DNA from: Gaiellasilicea sp963784895
Lineage (GTDB): Bacteria > Actinomycetota > Thermoleophilia > Gaiellales > Gaiellaceae
NCBI GenBank assembly: GCA_963784895.1
Contig: CAWATM010000010.1
Location: 124,001-188,000 of the forward strand
Reading direction: 5' to 3'
DNA: 64,000 nt
Part shown: piece after piece, positions 53,101-61,657 of the stretch
Numbering within the stretch: the stretch's first letter is position 1
Layout: every line of letters starts with the position of its first letter
The notes under the pieces: generated by a model
What the model was told of the DNA's origin: nothing
The model's input: the letters and a program-made list of their open reading frames with translations, nothing else
The model's database searches: none
Position numbers and translations under genes: made by a program

Positions 53101-53421
53101 TCCGACGACGAGCTGCGCGAGCTGCACGCGGCGCTCGAGGACCGCTACGGCCCCGTGCCGGAGCCGGTCGAGCACCTGTTCGCGATCCAGGAGGCGAAGC
53201 TCAAGCTGGCGCGGCTCGGGGCCGACTATCTCGTCTACCGCGGCGGCAAGGCGACGGTCGGACCGCTCGTGCTCGGCTCGGCCGAGCTGCGTGCACTCAG
53301 GGATGTCTCCGACACCGCCGTCTATACGTCAGCAAAACGTGAAGTTTCGCGTCGAACGGACGAACTCGAGGGAGCGATCGAACTTGTCGATGCTATCGTG
53401 ATAGCCCGTCAGGCGGCCTGA
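50179..53421 (+). CDS. mfd: transcription-repair coupling factor Mfd
   Basis: 1080 residues. A UvrB-like N-terminus (FAVRGGLVDVFPTTGREPLRVELYGDEIEQVRAFSPFTQR) and an RNA-polymerase-interaction (CarD-like) domain around GDFIVHEDHGVGKLLGFETKEV. Superfamily 2 motor motifs are GDVGFGKTEVAVRAAFAA (about 573), LDEEQRFGV (about 674), ALSATPIPRTLHMSLSGLRD, ESGIDIPQANTLIVERAD and QIRGRVGRSD, with a C-terminal TRCF domain. It displaces stalled RNA polymerase and recruits UvrA. The GTG start at 50179 is uncertain; ATG 50212 (MDRPVLHSFVRELLALE) is a good alternative because TACAGT lies at 50172-50177. Confidence 0.96.
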   Translation: MQPEPAFRPLAMDRPVLHSFVRELLALERLQAFAAALPSRARVSEPVLPLLLATLHEHLERGLVVLLPEDADARDVAEAAGWFLGAENVALLPGRGVRWGSGLEPPPHLVGERARALDVLAGGGLVAASATALAEGVPPAAERPEPLQLALGSEPGLDGLAEHLALAGYERVERAEERGQFAVRGGLVDVFPTTGREPLRVELYGDEIEQVRAFSPFTQRALHPVDGAVIYPAAERLSVTVTRSPDEWDEAVAAEIPEDLVPILDRPPDFVWQPDEVRRVWSEEALDEISLAGTSELDPFPQAQPFTFEAQRPAIAARGLAEAENELNGFVNGGNRVVVAFPHAGEALRTDHMLKRADARVLDPGDDLPEQPELLFAVAPARRGFVWRELGLVLLPDTQVFRKRPPRADKRLGRALASFADLRSGDFIVHEDHGVGKLLGFETKEVAGVTRDYLFLAFRGEDRLYVPHEQLGKVSKYIGAAAGAPSLSKLGGKAWQNLKARARESVQELATELIALYARRQQAPGTAYELDNEWLERLETEFPYRETEDQARAIEAVKEDLEAPRPMDRLVCGDVGFGKTEVAVRAAFAAAVNGKQTLVLCPTTILAEQHWNTFKARYRDFPVQVEMVSRFRKPAETKRILKDFADGKIEVLVGTHRVLSRDVIPKDLGLVILDEEQRFGVAQKELLRSLRLELDVLALSATPIPRTLHMSLSGLRDISIIETPPEGRRPIRTTVGEYDEELVKTALEREIERGGQAFYLHNRVETIEEAAEKLQQLCPKLRFIVAHGQMRERELEEKMHAFLRGDADVLVSTTIIESGIDIPQANTLIVERADVLGLSQLYQIRGRVGRSDVTAHAYLLYPDAMELSPEARARLSTLADHTELGAGFQIAMRDLEIRGAGDLLGAEQSGHVAALGFELYVEMLAEAVAELQGQRRLATRPVRVDARVDAYVPATYVASEALKIDIHRRLALAESDDELRELHAALEDRYGPVPEPVEHLFAIQEAKLKLARLGADYLVYRGGKATVGPLVLGSAELRALRDVSDTAVYTSAKREVSRRTDELEGAIELVDAIVIARQAA

Positions 53422-53456
53422 GCCCGCCCCCACGCGAACACCTGGAGCTTTCTCAC

Positions 53457-54464
53457 ATGAAGATCTCTCGTCTCGTTCTCCTCCTCTGCGCGCTCGTTTC
53501 GCTTGCGCTCGCCGGCTGCGGCGGCGGCGACGAGGACGTGCCCGCCGATGCCGTTGCCGTCGTCGACGGCGAGGAGATCGCCCGCAGTGATTACGAGGCG
53601 CTGATCACGCAGGCGAAGAAGAGCTACAAGAACCAGAAGCGGGAGTTCCCCGCCGCCGGCTCGCAGGAGTTCCAGACGCTGCGGAACCAGGCCGTCCAGT
53701 TCCTGGTTCAGCGCGAGCAGTTCGCCCAGGAGGCCGAGAGCCTCGACGTCGACGTCACGGACAAGGCGGTCGACGCGCGGCTCGCGCAGATCCAGAAGCA
53801 GTACTTCGGCGGCGACAAGAAGAAGTACGAGAAGCAGCTGAAGGATCAGGGGATCACCGAGCAGAATGTGCGCAACGACATCCGCCACCAGATCATCTCC
53901 GAGAAGATCTTCGCCGAGGTCACCGGTGAGGTGAAGGTGACCGACGAGCAGATCGAGGAGTACTACGAGAAGAACAAGGCGCAGTACAGCCAGCCGGAGA
54001 GCCGGGAGGTGCGTCATATCCTTGTGAAGACGAAGGCGCAGGCGGATGACCTGTTTGCGCAGCTTCAGGGTGGTGGCGATTTTGCGGCGTTGGCGAAGAA
54101 GTTTTCGGAGGACACGGGCTCGAAGGCGAATGGCGGCAAGTTGACGATTTCGAAGGGGCAGACGGTGGCGCCGTTCGATCAGACGGCGTTTGCGCTGGAG
54201 CAGGACGAGATTTCGAAGCCGGTGAAGACGGAGTTTGGCTATCACGTGATTCAGGCGTTGGGTGCGAAGAAGGCGGCGAAGGTGACGCCGTTGGCGGAGG
54301 TGAAGGCGTCGATCGAGCAGCAGTTGGCGCAGACGAAGAAGAACGAGGCGATGACGAAGTGGGTGGATGAGCTGAAGAAGGACTACGAGGACAAGGTCTC
54401 GTACGCCACCGGCTTCACCCCGCCGCCGGACGCCAAGAGCACCACCACCAACGAGACCGAGTAG
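53457..54464 (+). CDS. PpiC-type peptidyl-prolyl isomerase lipoprotein (SurA/PrsA-like)
   Basis: 335 residues. Signal peptide with lipobox (LVSLALAGC at residues 14-22) gives a membrane-anchored lipoprotein. SurA N-terminal-like helical region about 35-160 (ADAVAVVDGEEIARSDYEALI), then a parvulin domain about 180-275 (REVRHILVKTKAQADDLFAQLQGG, GKLTISKGQTVAPFDQTAFAL, TEFGYHVIQALGAKKA) and a C-terminal helix. It assists folding of exported proteins. The parvulin half (about 54009-54380) uses TTG, TTT and GCG-type codons unlike the first half and the neighbours, suggesting a mosaic gene. Confidence 0.93.
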   Translation: MKISRLVLLLCALVSLALAGCGGGDEDVPADAVAVVDGEEIARSDYEALITQAKKSYKNQKREFPAAGSQEFQTLRNQAVQFLVQREQFAQEAESLDVDVTDKAVDARLAQIQKQYFGGDKKKYEKQLKDQGITEQNVRNDIRHQIISEKIFAEVTGEVKVTDEQIEEYYEKNKAQYSQPESREVRHILVKTKAQADDLFAQLQGGGDFAALAKKFSEDTGSKANGGKLTISKGQTVAPFDQTAFALEQDEISKPVKTEFGYHVIQALGAKKAAKVTPLAEVKASIEQQLAQTKKNEAMTKWVDELKKDYEDKVSYATGFTPPPDAKSTTTNETE

Positions 54465-54515
54465 CCGGTTGCCGAACCGCGGGTTCCCGGCGCGGCGTGG
54501 GGCCGGCGGAGCCGG

Positions 54516-55343
54516 GTGTCGCCCGGCGTGAGCCGGCCGGCCAGGGACGTGCGGCTCGGGGAGGCGCTGATCGAGCTGCAGGCGCTGACGCGGCGCTTGC
54601 GCCGCGACTGTCCGTGGGACCGCGAGCAGACGGCGCGGACGATCGTGCCGCACACGGTCGAGGAGGCCTACGAGGTCGCCGACGCGGCCGAGGCGGCTGA
54701 CCCCGCCAAGTTGCTCGACGAGCTCGGCGACCTTCTCTTTCAGGTCTACTTCCTCGCCCTGCTGCTGGAAGAGCGCGGGGACGGCGACCTCGAGCAGGTC
54801 GCGCGCGCCGTGCACGCGAAGCTCGTCCGCCGGCATCCGCACGTCTTCGGCGACGTCGAGGCGGACAGCGCGGGCCGCGTCCGCGAGCGCTGGGAGCAGG
54901 TCAAGTCGGAGCAGGAGGGGCGGACGGGAGTCTTCCACGACGTGCCGGCTTCGCTGCCGTCGCTGCTGCAGGCGCGGAAGCTGCAGCGGCGCGCCGTTGC
55001 CGCAGGCTTCGACTGGCCCGACCTCGCGGGGCCGCTCGCGAAGGTGCGCGAGGAACTCGGCGAGCTCGAGGCTGAGGTCGCGCGCACGGGCGAGCCGAGC
55101 CCGGAGGCCGAGGCGGACGCCGGGGTCGCGCACGAGATCGGCGACGTCCTCTTCACGATCGTCAACCTCGCGCGGCGGCTCAACGTCGACCCGGAGCTGG
55201 CGCTACGAGGTACGAATACTCGGTTCGTCGAGCGGGTCGAGCGCGCGGAGGCTCTCGCGGCTGCGAGCGGCGAGCGCTGGAGCGAGCTGCCGCTCGACGA
55301 GCAGGACCGCTACTACAACGAGGCTAAGAAGGAGACCGGATGA
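54516..55343 (+). CDS. mazG: nucleoside triphosphate pyrophosphohydrolase MazG
   Basis: 275 residues. Two MazG repeats are visible: LTRRLRRDCPWDREQTARTIVPHTVEEAYEVADAAEAADPAKLLDELGDLLFQVYF (ExxE and ExxD metal motifs), then a second, weaker copy around VREELGELEAEVARTG and HEIGDVLFTIVNLARRLNVDPELALRGTNTRFVERVERAE. It hydrolyses non-canonical NTPs to NMP plus PPi. GTG 54516 or GTG 54528. Eno follows after a structured gap of about 118 nt. Confidence 0.93.
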   Translation: MSPGVSRPARDVRLGEALIELQALTRRLRRDCPWDREQTARTIVPHTVEEAYEVADAAEAADPAKLLDELGDLLFQVYFLALLLEERGDGDLEQVARAVHAKLVRRHPHVFGDVEADSAGRVRERWEQVKSEQEGRTGVFHDVPASLPSLLQARKLQRRAVAAGFDWPDLAGPLAKVREELGELEAEVARTGEPSPEAEADAGVAHEIGDVLFTIVNLARRLNVDPELALRGTNTRFVERVERAEALAAASGERWSELPLDEQDRYYNEAKKETG

Positions 55344-55461
55344 GTTCACTCACGTTCCCGGGGCGCCGCTCGCGGTGCGTAGGCCGGGGGAACAGTACGC
55401 CCGTACGGGCCGCCGGCCGGCGCCCGGCGTTGCCGGGCGGGAGCGAAAGGCGGCCGGGGGC
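55344..55461. other. GC-rich structured gap between mazG and eno
   Basis: Contains the palindromes GCCCGTACGGGC (55399-55410) and CGCCGGCCGGCG (55411-55422), then a CCCGGC-GTT-GCCGGG hairpin (55423-55437). These could terminate mazG transcription or structure the eno leader. No ORF and no clear -10 element seen. Confidence 0.4.
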
Positions 55462-56733
<1,272 letters not shown>

Positions 56734-56742
56734 TCTCAAGGC

Positions 56743-58152
56743 ATGGCCGTCGTTCCGCGCCGCACGAAGATCGTCGCCACGATCGGGCCCGCCTCCTCCG
56801 ATCCGGGCGTGCTCGCCCGCCTGATGCCGATCATCGATGGGGCGCGGCTCAACTTCTCGCACGGGACGCACGAGGAGCACGCCCAGCGCGCGGAGGCGAT
56901 CCGGGCTGCCCAGGCGGAGACGGGTCATCCGGTCGCGCTGATCGCCGACCTGCAGGGCCCGAAGCTGCGCATCGGCGAGCTGGACGCGCCGGTGGAGCTC
57001 GTCCGCGGCGACCAGGTGACGATCTCGGGCGAGGACGGCGCGAAGGACGGCGATCTCCCGATCGCGCCGGCGGTGCTCGGATCGGTGCTGCAGCCGGGCT
57101 TCGACGTCCTGATCGACGACGGCGCCGTGCGGCTTCGGGTCGGCCGGGTCGAGCGTGGCCGCGCCGGTTGCGAGGTGCTCGTCGGCGGCATCGTCACCTC
57201 GCACAAGGGCGTCAACCTGCCAGGCGTGCCGCTGCCGATCCCGTCGCTGACGCGAAAGGACATCGACGATCTCCAGTTCGCGCTCGAGCTCCGCTGTGAC
57301 TTCGTCGCGCTCTCCTTCGTCCGCACCGCCGCCGACGTGCAGGCGTTGAAGACGCTGATCGAGGCGTCGGGCTCGACCGCGCACGTGATCGCCAAGATCG
57401 AGAAGGCGGAGGCGGTCGCCGTGCTCGATGAGATCATGCGCGACGCCGACGCAGTCATGGTCGCCCGCGGCGACCTCGGCGTCGAGATCGGCGCCGCCGA
57501 GGTCCCGCTCCTGCAGAAGCGGATCATCCTGCGAGCGCTCGAGCGCGGCAAGCCAGTGATCACGGCGACGCAGATGCTCGAGTCGATGATCCATGCACCC
57601 GAGCCGACGCGTGCCGAGGCGTCCGACGTCGCGAACGCGATCCTCGACGGCACGAGCGCGATCATGCTCTCCGGCGAGACCGCCGTCGGGGAGTTCCCGG
57701 TCGAGTCGGTCGCCTACATGGACCGGATCGCGCGCGTCGTCGAGCCGAGTCTCGGCTACCGGCACGAGATCCCGGAGGCCGAGGACGAGCCGACGGTCGG
57801 CCAGGCGATGTCGAATGCCGCGTGCGACATCGCGGAGGCTCTCGGCGCTGCGGCGCTGGTCGTGCCGACGTTCACCGGCAGGACCGCGTCGGCGGTCGCG
57901 CGGTTGCGGCCGCGCCGACCGATCATCGGCCTGACGCACCACGACCACTCGCTTCAGCACATGGCGCTCGAGTGGGGGGTGACGCCGGTCCGCATTCCGG
58001 AGGCCCCAGACGTCGAAGAGCTCTGGACAACCTCGCTCGAGGCGGCGGTGGGCACGGGGATCGTTGAGCGGGGCGACCGCGTCGTCCTCACCGCCGGCAC
58101 GGCCGTGAACATTCCCGGCTCGACCAACGTGATCAAGGTCGAGATCGCATAG
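56743..58152 (+). CDS. pyk: pyruvate kinase
   Basis: A 469-residue glycolytic enzyme making pyruvate and ATP from phosphoenolpyruvate. Motifs: RRTKIVATIGPASSDPGVLARLM, GARLNFSHGTHEEH, LIADLQGPKLRIGEL, FVALSFVRTAADVQALK, VIAKIEKAEAV (catalytic Lys), ADAVMVARGDLGVEI, ITATQMLESMIHAPEPTRAEASDVANAILDGTSAIMLSGETAVGEFP and the C-terminal allosteric domain to the end. Immediately downstream of eno, the two consecutive steps of lower glycolysis. A 10-bp inverted repeat begins at its stop codon. Confidence 0.97.
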   Translation: MAVVPRRTKIVATIGPASSDPGVLARLMPIIDGARLNFSHGTHEEHAQRAEAIRAAQAETGHPVALIADLQGPKLRIGELDAPVELVRGDQVTISGEDGAKDGDLPIAPAVLGSVLQPGFDVLIDDGAVRLRVGRVERGRAGCEVLVGGIVTSHKGVNLPGVPLPIPSLTRKDIDDLQFALELRCDFVALSFVRTAADVQALKTLIEASGSTAHVIAKIEKAEAVAVLDEIMRDADAVMVARGDLGVEIGAAEVPLLQKRIILRALERGKPVITATQMLESMIHAPEPTRAEASDVANAILDGTSAIMLSGETAVGEFPVESVAYMDRIARVVEPSLGYRHEIPEAEDEPTVGQAMSNAACDIAEALGAAALVVPTFTGRTASAVARLRPRRPIIGLTHHDHSLQHMALEWGVTPVRIPEAPDVEELWTTSLEAAVGTGIVERGDRVVLTAGTAVNIPGSTNVIKVEIA

Positions 58153-58222
58153 AGCGCGTTTCGGAGCGAAGGCCGCATCGGCGCGTGACGCCGACTCAGA
58201 GCTTGATTTCGCAACGCGCTCT
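58151..58222. repeat. 10-bp inverted repeat at the pyk stop
   Basis: AGAGCGCGTT (58151-58160) and AACGCGCTCT (58213-58222) are perfect complements, with a smaller CGGCG/CGCCG hairpin inside the 52-nt loop. Possible terminator for eno-pyk. The rest of the gap to 58258 shows nothing further. Confidence 0.45.
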
Positions 58223-58258
58223 TGGAGGAGCTCGCGGCCGCCTGCGGAATCGTTCCGC

Positions 58259-58642
58259 GTGGGCACCCGCAGGAGATCCCGCGCCGGTAGGCGTCCCCAG
58301 CGCACGACGGTGATTCTGCGCTGGTGCATCGTCGGCGTCGCGCTCTTCGTCGCCTTCCTCTACTACCAGCCGCTCTCGAGCTATCTGGAGACTCGGTCGG
58401 CGCTGAACGAACGCACCGCCGAGGTGGAGCGCCTGCGCGAGGAGCGGAAGCGCCTGCAGGTGCGGCTCGCCGACTCGGAGACGGTCACCGCGCTCGCGCG
58501 CGAGGCGAGACGGATGCGCCTCGTCCGGCCGGGCGAGCGGATCTTCATCGTCAAGGGCGTCGCGGAGTGGCGGCGCGCGCATGCCCGTGCGAAGGCCGAG
58601 CAGGAGACCAAGGCCAAGGAGGTATCGGCCGAACAGCGCTGA
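58259..58642 (+). CDS. FtsB/DivIC-family cell-division protein
   Basis: 127 residues. A short basic cytoplasmic N-terminus (MGTRRRSRAGRRPQRTT), one TM helix (VILRWCIVGVALFVAFLYY), then a coiled coil (LETRSALNERTAEVERLREERKRLQVRL) and a C-terminal conserved region with LAREARRMRLVRPGERIFIVKGV, which matches actinobacterial FtsB/DivIC proteins of the divisome. GTG start. Position between eno/pyk and DUF501 is the usual actinobacterial arrangement. Confidence 0.88.
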   Translation: MGTRRRSRAGRRPQRTTVILRWCIVGVALFVAFLYYQPLSSYLETRSALNERTAEVERLREERKRLQVRLADSETVTALAREARRMRLVRPGERIFIVKGVAEWRRAHARAKAEQETKAKEVSAEQR

Positions 58643-58663
58643 GCGGGTTCAGCCAATCCCTCC

Positions 58664-58669
58664 TACCCT
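58664..58669 (+). promoter_or_regulatory. candidate -10 (TACCCT)
   Basis: TACCCT lies 8 nt before the ATG of the DUF501 gene, in the 35-nt gap after the FtsB-like gene. Confidence 0.35.
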
Positions 58670-58677
58670 GGGCCGTG

Positions 58678-59178
58678 ATGGATGACCGTGCCCTCGTGGA
58701 ACGACAGCTTGGCCGGCCCCCGCGCGCCTTCCGGCGCGTCGCAGCGCGCTGTCCGGGGGGAGCGCCGGCGGTCACGGAGCAGTTGCCCTACGACGACGCG
58801 GGCGATCCGTTTCCGACCACCTACTACCTCACGTGCCCACACCTCGTCGCCGCGATTGCCCGGCTCGAGGCGGCGGGAGGAGTGGAGCGCTGGAGTCAGG
58901 AAGTCGAGCGCGACCCCGACCTCGCAGCCGACCTGGAGCGGGCGACGGCCGAGCAGCGGCGGATCCGGCGCGAGCTCGCTGCCGGCAGAGTCGGCCGCGA
59001 CGGCGGCTCGTCGCTCGAGCTCGGGATCGGCGGCAGCGGCAACCCGCGCCGACTCAAGTGCCTGCATGCGCATGCCGCCTACGCGCTCGCCCGGCCCGGC
59101 TACCTCGTCGGCGAGCGGATCCTGGCCGAGCTCGAGCCACGCTGGCCGCCGGAGTGCTGCCTAGGATCCGGCTGGTGA
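58678..59178 (+). CDS. DUF501-family protein
   Basis: 166 residues. Family features: LVERQLGRPPRAFRRVAARCPGGAPAVTEQLPY at the N-terminus, then DPFPTTYYLTCPHLVAAIARLEAAGGVE and the C-terminal RLKCLHAHAAYALARPGYLVGERIL with a conserved CLHAH, plausibly metal-binding. DUF501 proteins of unknown function are typically adjacent to ftsB and Ppx/GppA genes in actinobacteria; no phosphatase is seen here. Its stop overlaps the next gene's GTG. Confidence 0.9.
   Translation: MDDRALVERQLGRPPRAFRRVAARCPGGAPAVTEQLPYDDAGDPFPTTYYLTCPHLVAAIARLEAAGGVERWSQEVERDPDLAADLERATAEQRRIRRELAAGRVGRDGGSSLELGIGGSGNPRRLKCLHAHAAYALARPGYLVGERILAELEPRWPPECCLGSGW
59162..59167 (+). promoter_or_regulatory. candidate -10 (TAGGAT)
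   Basis: TAGGAT lies within the 3' end of the DUF501 gene, 7 nt before the GTG at 59175; leaderless type. Confidence 0.35.
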
Positions 59179-59495
59179 TCACGGGGGCGGAGGTCGAGAG
59201 CGCGCGGCGTGAGTGGGAGGAGGGGCACCGACGCCTGCACGAGGATGCGCGGCAGGACCCCCGTCCCGAGCGTTTGTTCGCGCAGGTCGATGCGGTCGCC
59301 GCCGAGCTGCGGCGGCGGGTCGGAGGCACGTTCACGCTCGCCGAGCTGGCGTCCGCGTATGCGGGCGCCGAGCGGTGGAGCCGGGCGGTCGTCTCCGAGC
59401 AAGCGCCGGCGCCCGGTTGGCCGCGGACGCTGTCGCTCGTCGAGGCTGCCGCTTTCCACGAGTACGCCCGCGGCGCCCAGGACTACGAGCCGTGA
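59175..59495 (+). CDS. hypothetical 106-residue protein
   Basis: A charged, soluble, helix-rich protein (ESARREWEEGHRRLHEDARQD, then LFAQVDAVAAELRRRVGGTFTLAELASAYAGAERW and a conserved-looking SLVEAAAFHEYARGAQDYEP). I do not recognise a family. It starts with a GTG overlapping the DUF501 stop and ends overlapping the next gene's GTG, so it is clearly a real member of a tight operon. Possibly a partner of DUF501 or the divisome; this is guesswork. Confidence 0.75.
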   Translation: MITGAEVESARREWEEGHRRLHEDARQDPRPERLFAQVDAVAAELRRRVGGTFTLAELASAYAGAERWSRAVVSEQAPAPGWPRTLSLVEAAAFHEYARGAQDYEP

Positions 59496-59728
59496 GCGAG
59501 GCCGCGCCGGGACGGCGCAACCCGCGCCCGCCACGCCGGCACCCGCTGGTTCGTCCGGCGCTGGCTGCGCTCGGTCTGCTCGTGCTGCTGCTGGTCGGAA
59601 TCTCGATCGGCCGTGCACTCGCGGACGGCCCCAACCCGGGGGGGACGCAGACGAACGTGCGCACGCTGAACCCGCAGCCGCTGCCCCCGGCCGAGCGCAC
59701 GGTCACGGTCACGGTGACCACGAGCTGA
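59492..59728 (+). CDS. small single-pass membrane protein
   Basis: 78 residues: a basic Pro/Arg-rich N-terminus (MSEAAPGRRNPRPPRRHPLVRP), one TM helix (ALAALGLLVLLLVGISIGRALA), then a Pro/Thr-rich extracytoplasmic tail ending TVTVTVTTS. GTG start in overlap with the upstream stop. Same operon as DUF501. Unknown function. Confidence 0.7.
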   Translation: MSEAAPGRRNPRPPRRHPLVRPALAALGLLVLLLVGISIGRALADGPNPGGTQTNVRTLNPQPLPPAERTVTVTVTTS

Positions 59729-59774
59729 AGAAGTGCCTGCACCAGCGGGTGTTTCAGATACCGTCAGGTTTGGG

Positions 59775-59780
59775 TAGATT
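59775..59780 (+). promoter_or_regulatory. candidate -10 (TAGATT)
   Basis: TAGATT lies 9 nt before the ATG of the HTH-receiver gene. No Shine-Dalgarno sequence between. Confidence 0.4.
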
Positions 59781-59789
59781 CACCGCACG

Positions 59790-60389
59790 ATGGCCCCTGA
59801 CGCCACTCGAAACGCCGCCGCAGCCCAGCCCGAGTGGCTGACGCTGGGGCAGGCCGCGAAGTATCTCGGCGTCGCGCAGAGCACGATGCGCAAGTGGTCG
59901 GATCTCGGTCGCGTCGCGGCCTTCTATACGCCAGGTGGTCACCGTCGCTACCGCCGTTCCGATCTCGACCAGTTCCTCGACCGCTCAGGCCCTGGCGGAG
60001 CGCCGGCCGTCCCCACCGCGGGACCGCTCGTCCTGATCGTCGACGACGACGAGGGCCTGCGTGCGTACGTCCGCGTCAACCTCGAGGCCGAGGGTTACGA
60101 GGTGCGCGAGGCAGGCAGCGCCGAGGAGGGGCTCGAGGCGCTCGGCGAGCGCTCGCCGGATCTGATCCTGCTCGACGTGATGATGCCGCAGGTCGACGGG
60201 TGGGAGACGCTGCGCCGGATCCAGGAGCACACCGGCGTCGGTGCGATCCCGGTGATCATGTTCTCCGGCAAGGTCGACGAGGAGTCCGCGTCCGAGGCGG
60301 CCTCGCGCGGCGTCCAAGGCTTCATCGGCAAGCCGTTCGACCCCCGCTCGCTGATCGAGTCGACCAAGCAGCAGCTTCCGGTCTCCTAG
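59790..60389 (+). CDS. BldC-like MerR helix-turn-helix fused to a C-terminal receiver domain
   Basis: 199 residues. Residues of about 15-66 are an excisionase/BldC-type winged HTH (WLTLGQAAKYLGVAQSTMRKWSDLGRVAAFYTPGGHRRYRRSDLDQFL). After an Ala/Pro linker comes a full CheY-like receiver (about 79-198): acidic pair VDDDEGLRAY, phospho-acceptor Asp in LILLDVMMPQVDGWE, Thr/Ser position MFSGK, Lys in GFIGKPFDP. The usual order in response regulators is receiver first; here DNA-binding comes first. No histidine kinase is adjacent. It is followed 8 nt later by a PAP2 phosphatase. Confidence 0.9.
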   Translation: MAPDATRNAAAAQPEWLTLGQAAKYLGVAQSTMRKWSDLGRVAAFYTPGGHRRYRRSDLDQFLDRSGPGGAPAVPTAGPLVLIVDDDEGLRAYVRVNLEAEGYEVREAGSAEEGLEALGERSPDLILLDVMMPQVDGWETLRRIQEHTGVGAIPVIMFSGKVDEESASEAASRGVQGFIGKPFDPRSLIESTKQQLPVS

Positions 60390-60396
60390 AGCCTCG

Positions 60397-60936
60397 TTGA
60401 GCGGCTTCGACCGCGAGCTCCGCGACTGGGTCGTCGACAACCGCATCGGCGTGCTCGACCCGCTGTTCGAGGCGCTCTCCTACGCCGGCTCGTTCGGGTT
60501 CATCTGGCTCGCGATCGCGGTCGGCATCTCCGGCTTCTCCTGGAGCCGTCCCTGGCTGTGGACCCGGGTGGGTGCGGTGATTCTGATCTCCGAGAGCATC
60601 TCGGGGGCGTTGAAGGAGTGGATCGAGCGCGACCGTCCGGCGGTCGCCGATCCCGATCCGGAGACACTCGTCGAGCTGCCGTCGACGTTCTCCTTCCCTT
60701 CGGGCCACGCAACCGTGTCGTTTGCCTGTGCGACGACGCTCGCGTTGGCCGTGCCCCGGCTCGCCGTGCCGCTCTACGCCCTCGCGGCCGCGATCTCCTG
60801 GTCGCGCGTGTACGTCGGTGTCCACTACCCGCTCGACGTTCTGGCCGGAGCGGCCCTCGGCGTCGGGATCGCTATAGCTCTTCGGATGCTTGCAGGAGCC
60901 CTGCGCCGATCAGCGCCACCGATGCGACAAGGCTGA
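60397..60936 (+). CDS. PAP2-family phosphatase (membrane)
   Basis: 179 residues with about five TM helices. Phosphatase motifs are KEWIERDRPAV (KxxxxxxRP), PSGHATVSF (PSGH) and SRVYVGVHYPLDVLAGAALG (SRxxxxxHxxxD). Likely an undecaprenyl- or phosphatidic-acid-type phosphatase in the membrane. Start taken as TTG 60397 because ATG/GTG codons in frame come too late. It overlaps the convergent membrane gene by 65 nt. Confidence 0.88.
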   Translation: MSGFDRELRDWVVDNRIGVLDPLFEALSYAGSFGFIWLAIAVGISGFSWSRPWLWTRVGAVILISESISGALKEWIERDRPAVADPDPETLVELPSTFSFPSGHATVSFACATTLALAVPRLAVPLYALAAAISWSRVYVGVHYPLDVLAGAALGVGIAIALRMLAGALRRSAPPMRQG

Positions 60937-61369
60937 TCCAGAGGCCGATGCCGCGGCCGGCGAAGAAGAATTCGTCCGGGATCGAGATCGCGCGGACGAG
61001 CACGAAGATCGTCGCGAGCGCGCCGAGTGCGATCACGACGAGGCTCTCCGGCACCGCGGCCGGCAGGTCGACACCCCACTGCCGCAGCGCGATGACGAGG
61101 ATTGCCAGCAGGCCGATCGCGAGCACGAGCTTCCCGAGCACGCCCGTGTGCCAGCCGATCACGCTCACCGTCACGCCCTCGCCCTCGCCCGAGTACCAGC
61201 CGGTGAGCGCCGAGAGCGCCAGCACGAGTCCGGTGATCCACGTGACCTGTTCGCCAAGCCCCCAGAGCGACGGGGCGCGCCGGCGTGGCGTGGGCGTCGG
61301 CTCGGCCTCGGGCTCCCAGTCCGGGTCGGGCACTGTCTCCGGCGTTTCCACGGACGAGAGTATGGGCAT
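60872..61369 (-). CDS. hypothetical four-TM membrane protein
   Basis: 165 residues. An acidic/Pro N-terminus (VETPETVPDPDWEPEAEPTP), then about four TM helices (WITGLVLALSALTGWYSG, LVLAIGLLAILVIAL, SLVVIALGALATIFVLV, LWISLVASVALIGAGLL). No family motif. ATG start, divergent from the zinc-ribbon gene at 61422. Its 3' end overlaps the PAP2 coding region by 65 nt, so one of the two ends may be shorter in reality. Confidence 0.65.
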   Translation of the reverse strand: MPILSSVETPETVPDPDWEPEAEPTPTPRRRAPSLWGLGEQVTWITGLVLALSALTGWYSGEGEGVTVSVIGWHTGVLGKLVLAIGLLAILVIALRQWGVDLPAAVPESLVVIALGALATIFVLVRAISIPDEFFFAGRGIGLWISLVASVALIGAGLLQASEEL

Positions 61370-61421
61370 ATCCGCTGCGAAAAGTCACGCACGTACGCAG
61401 CGAGACAGGGGGTCACGAAGC

Positions 61422-61628
61422 GTGCAGATCGAACCGAGACGCTCCGGCGGAGCTGCGCTTCGGAAGGACGGCGTTCCGGTCTTCCTCGCGGCCGGCAGCA
61501 AGGCGACGGGCGAGTTCCGCTGTGCCGACTGCGGGTACGGGGTCTCGGTCCGGCTGCTGTTGCCGGTCTGTCCCATGTGCCGTGGACAGGCATGGGAAGC
61601 GCCCGCAACCAGCCCCTTCCCGGTCTGA
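61422..61628 (+). CDS. small zinc-ribbon protein
   Basis: 68 residues. GTG start. One rubredoxin-like zinc ribbon: CADCGYGVSVRLLLPVCPMC (CxxC...CxxC), preceded by LRKDGVPVFLAAGSKATGEFR. Similar small zinc-ribbon proteins of unknown role occur across actinobacteria. Divergent from the four-TM protein by 52 nt; the next plus-strand gene follows 29 nt later. Confidence 0.6.
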   Translation: MQIEPRRSGGAALRKDGVPVFLAAGSKATGEFRCADCGYGVSVRLLLPVCPMCRGQAWEAPATSPFPV

Positions 61629-61645
61629 ATCCCGCCCGCGGGGAC

Positions 61646-61651
61646 TACACT
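61646..61651 (+). promoter_or_regulatory. candidate -10 (TACACT)
   Basis: TACACT lies 6 nt before the ATG at 61658; leaderless type. It could also start the transcript of the downstream GAF-SpoIIE gene. Confidence 0.4.
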
Positions 61652-61657
61652 TCGCAT

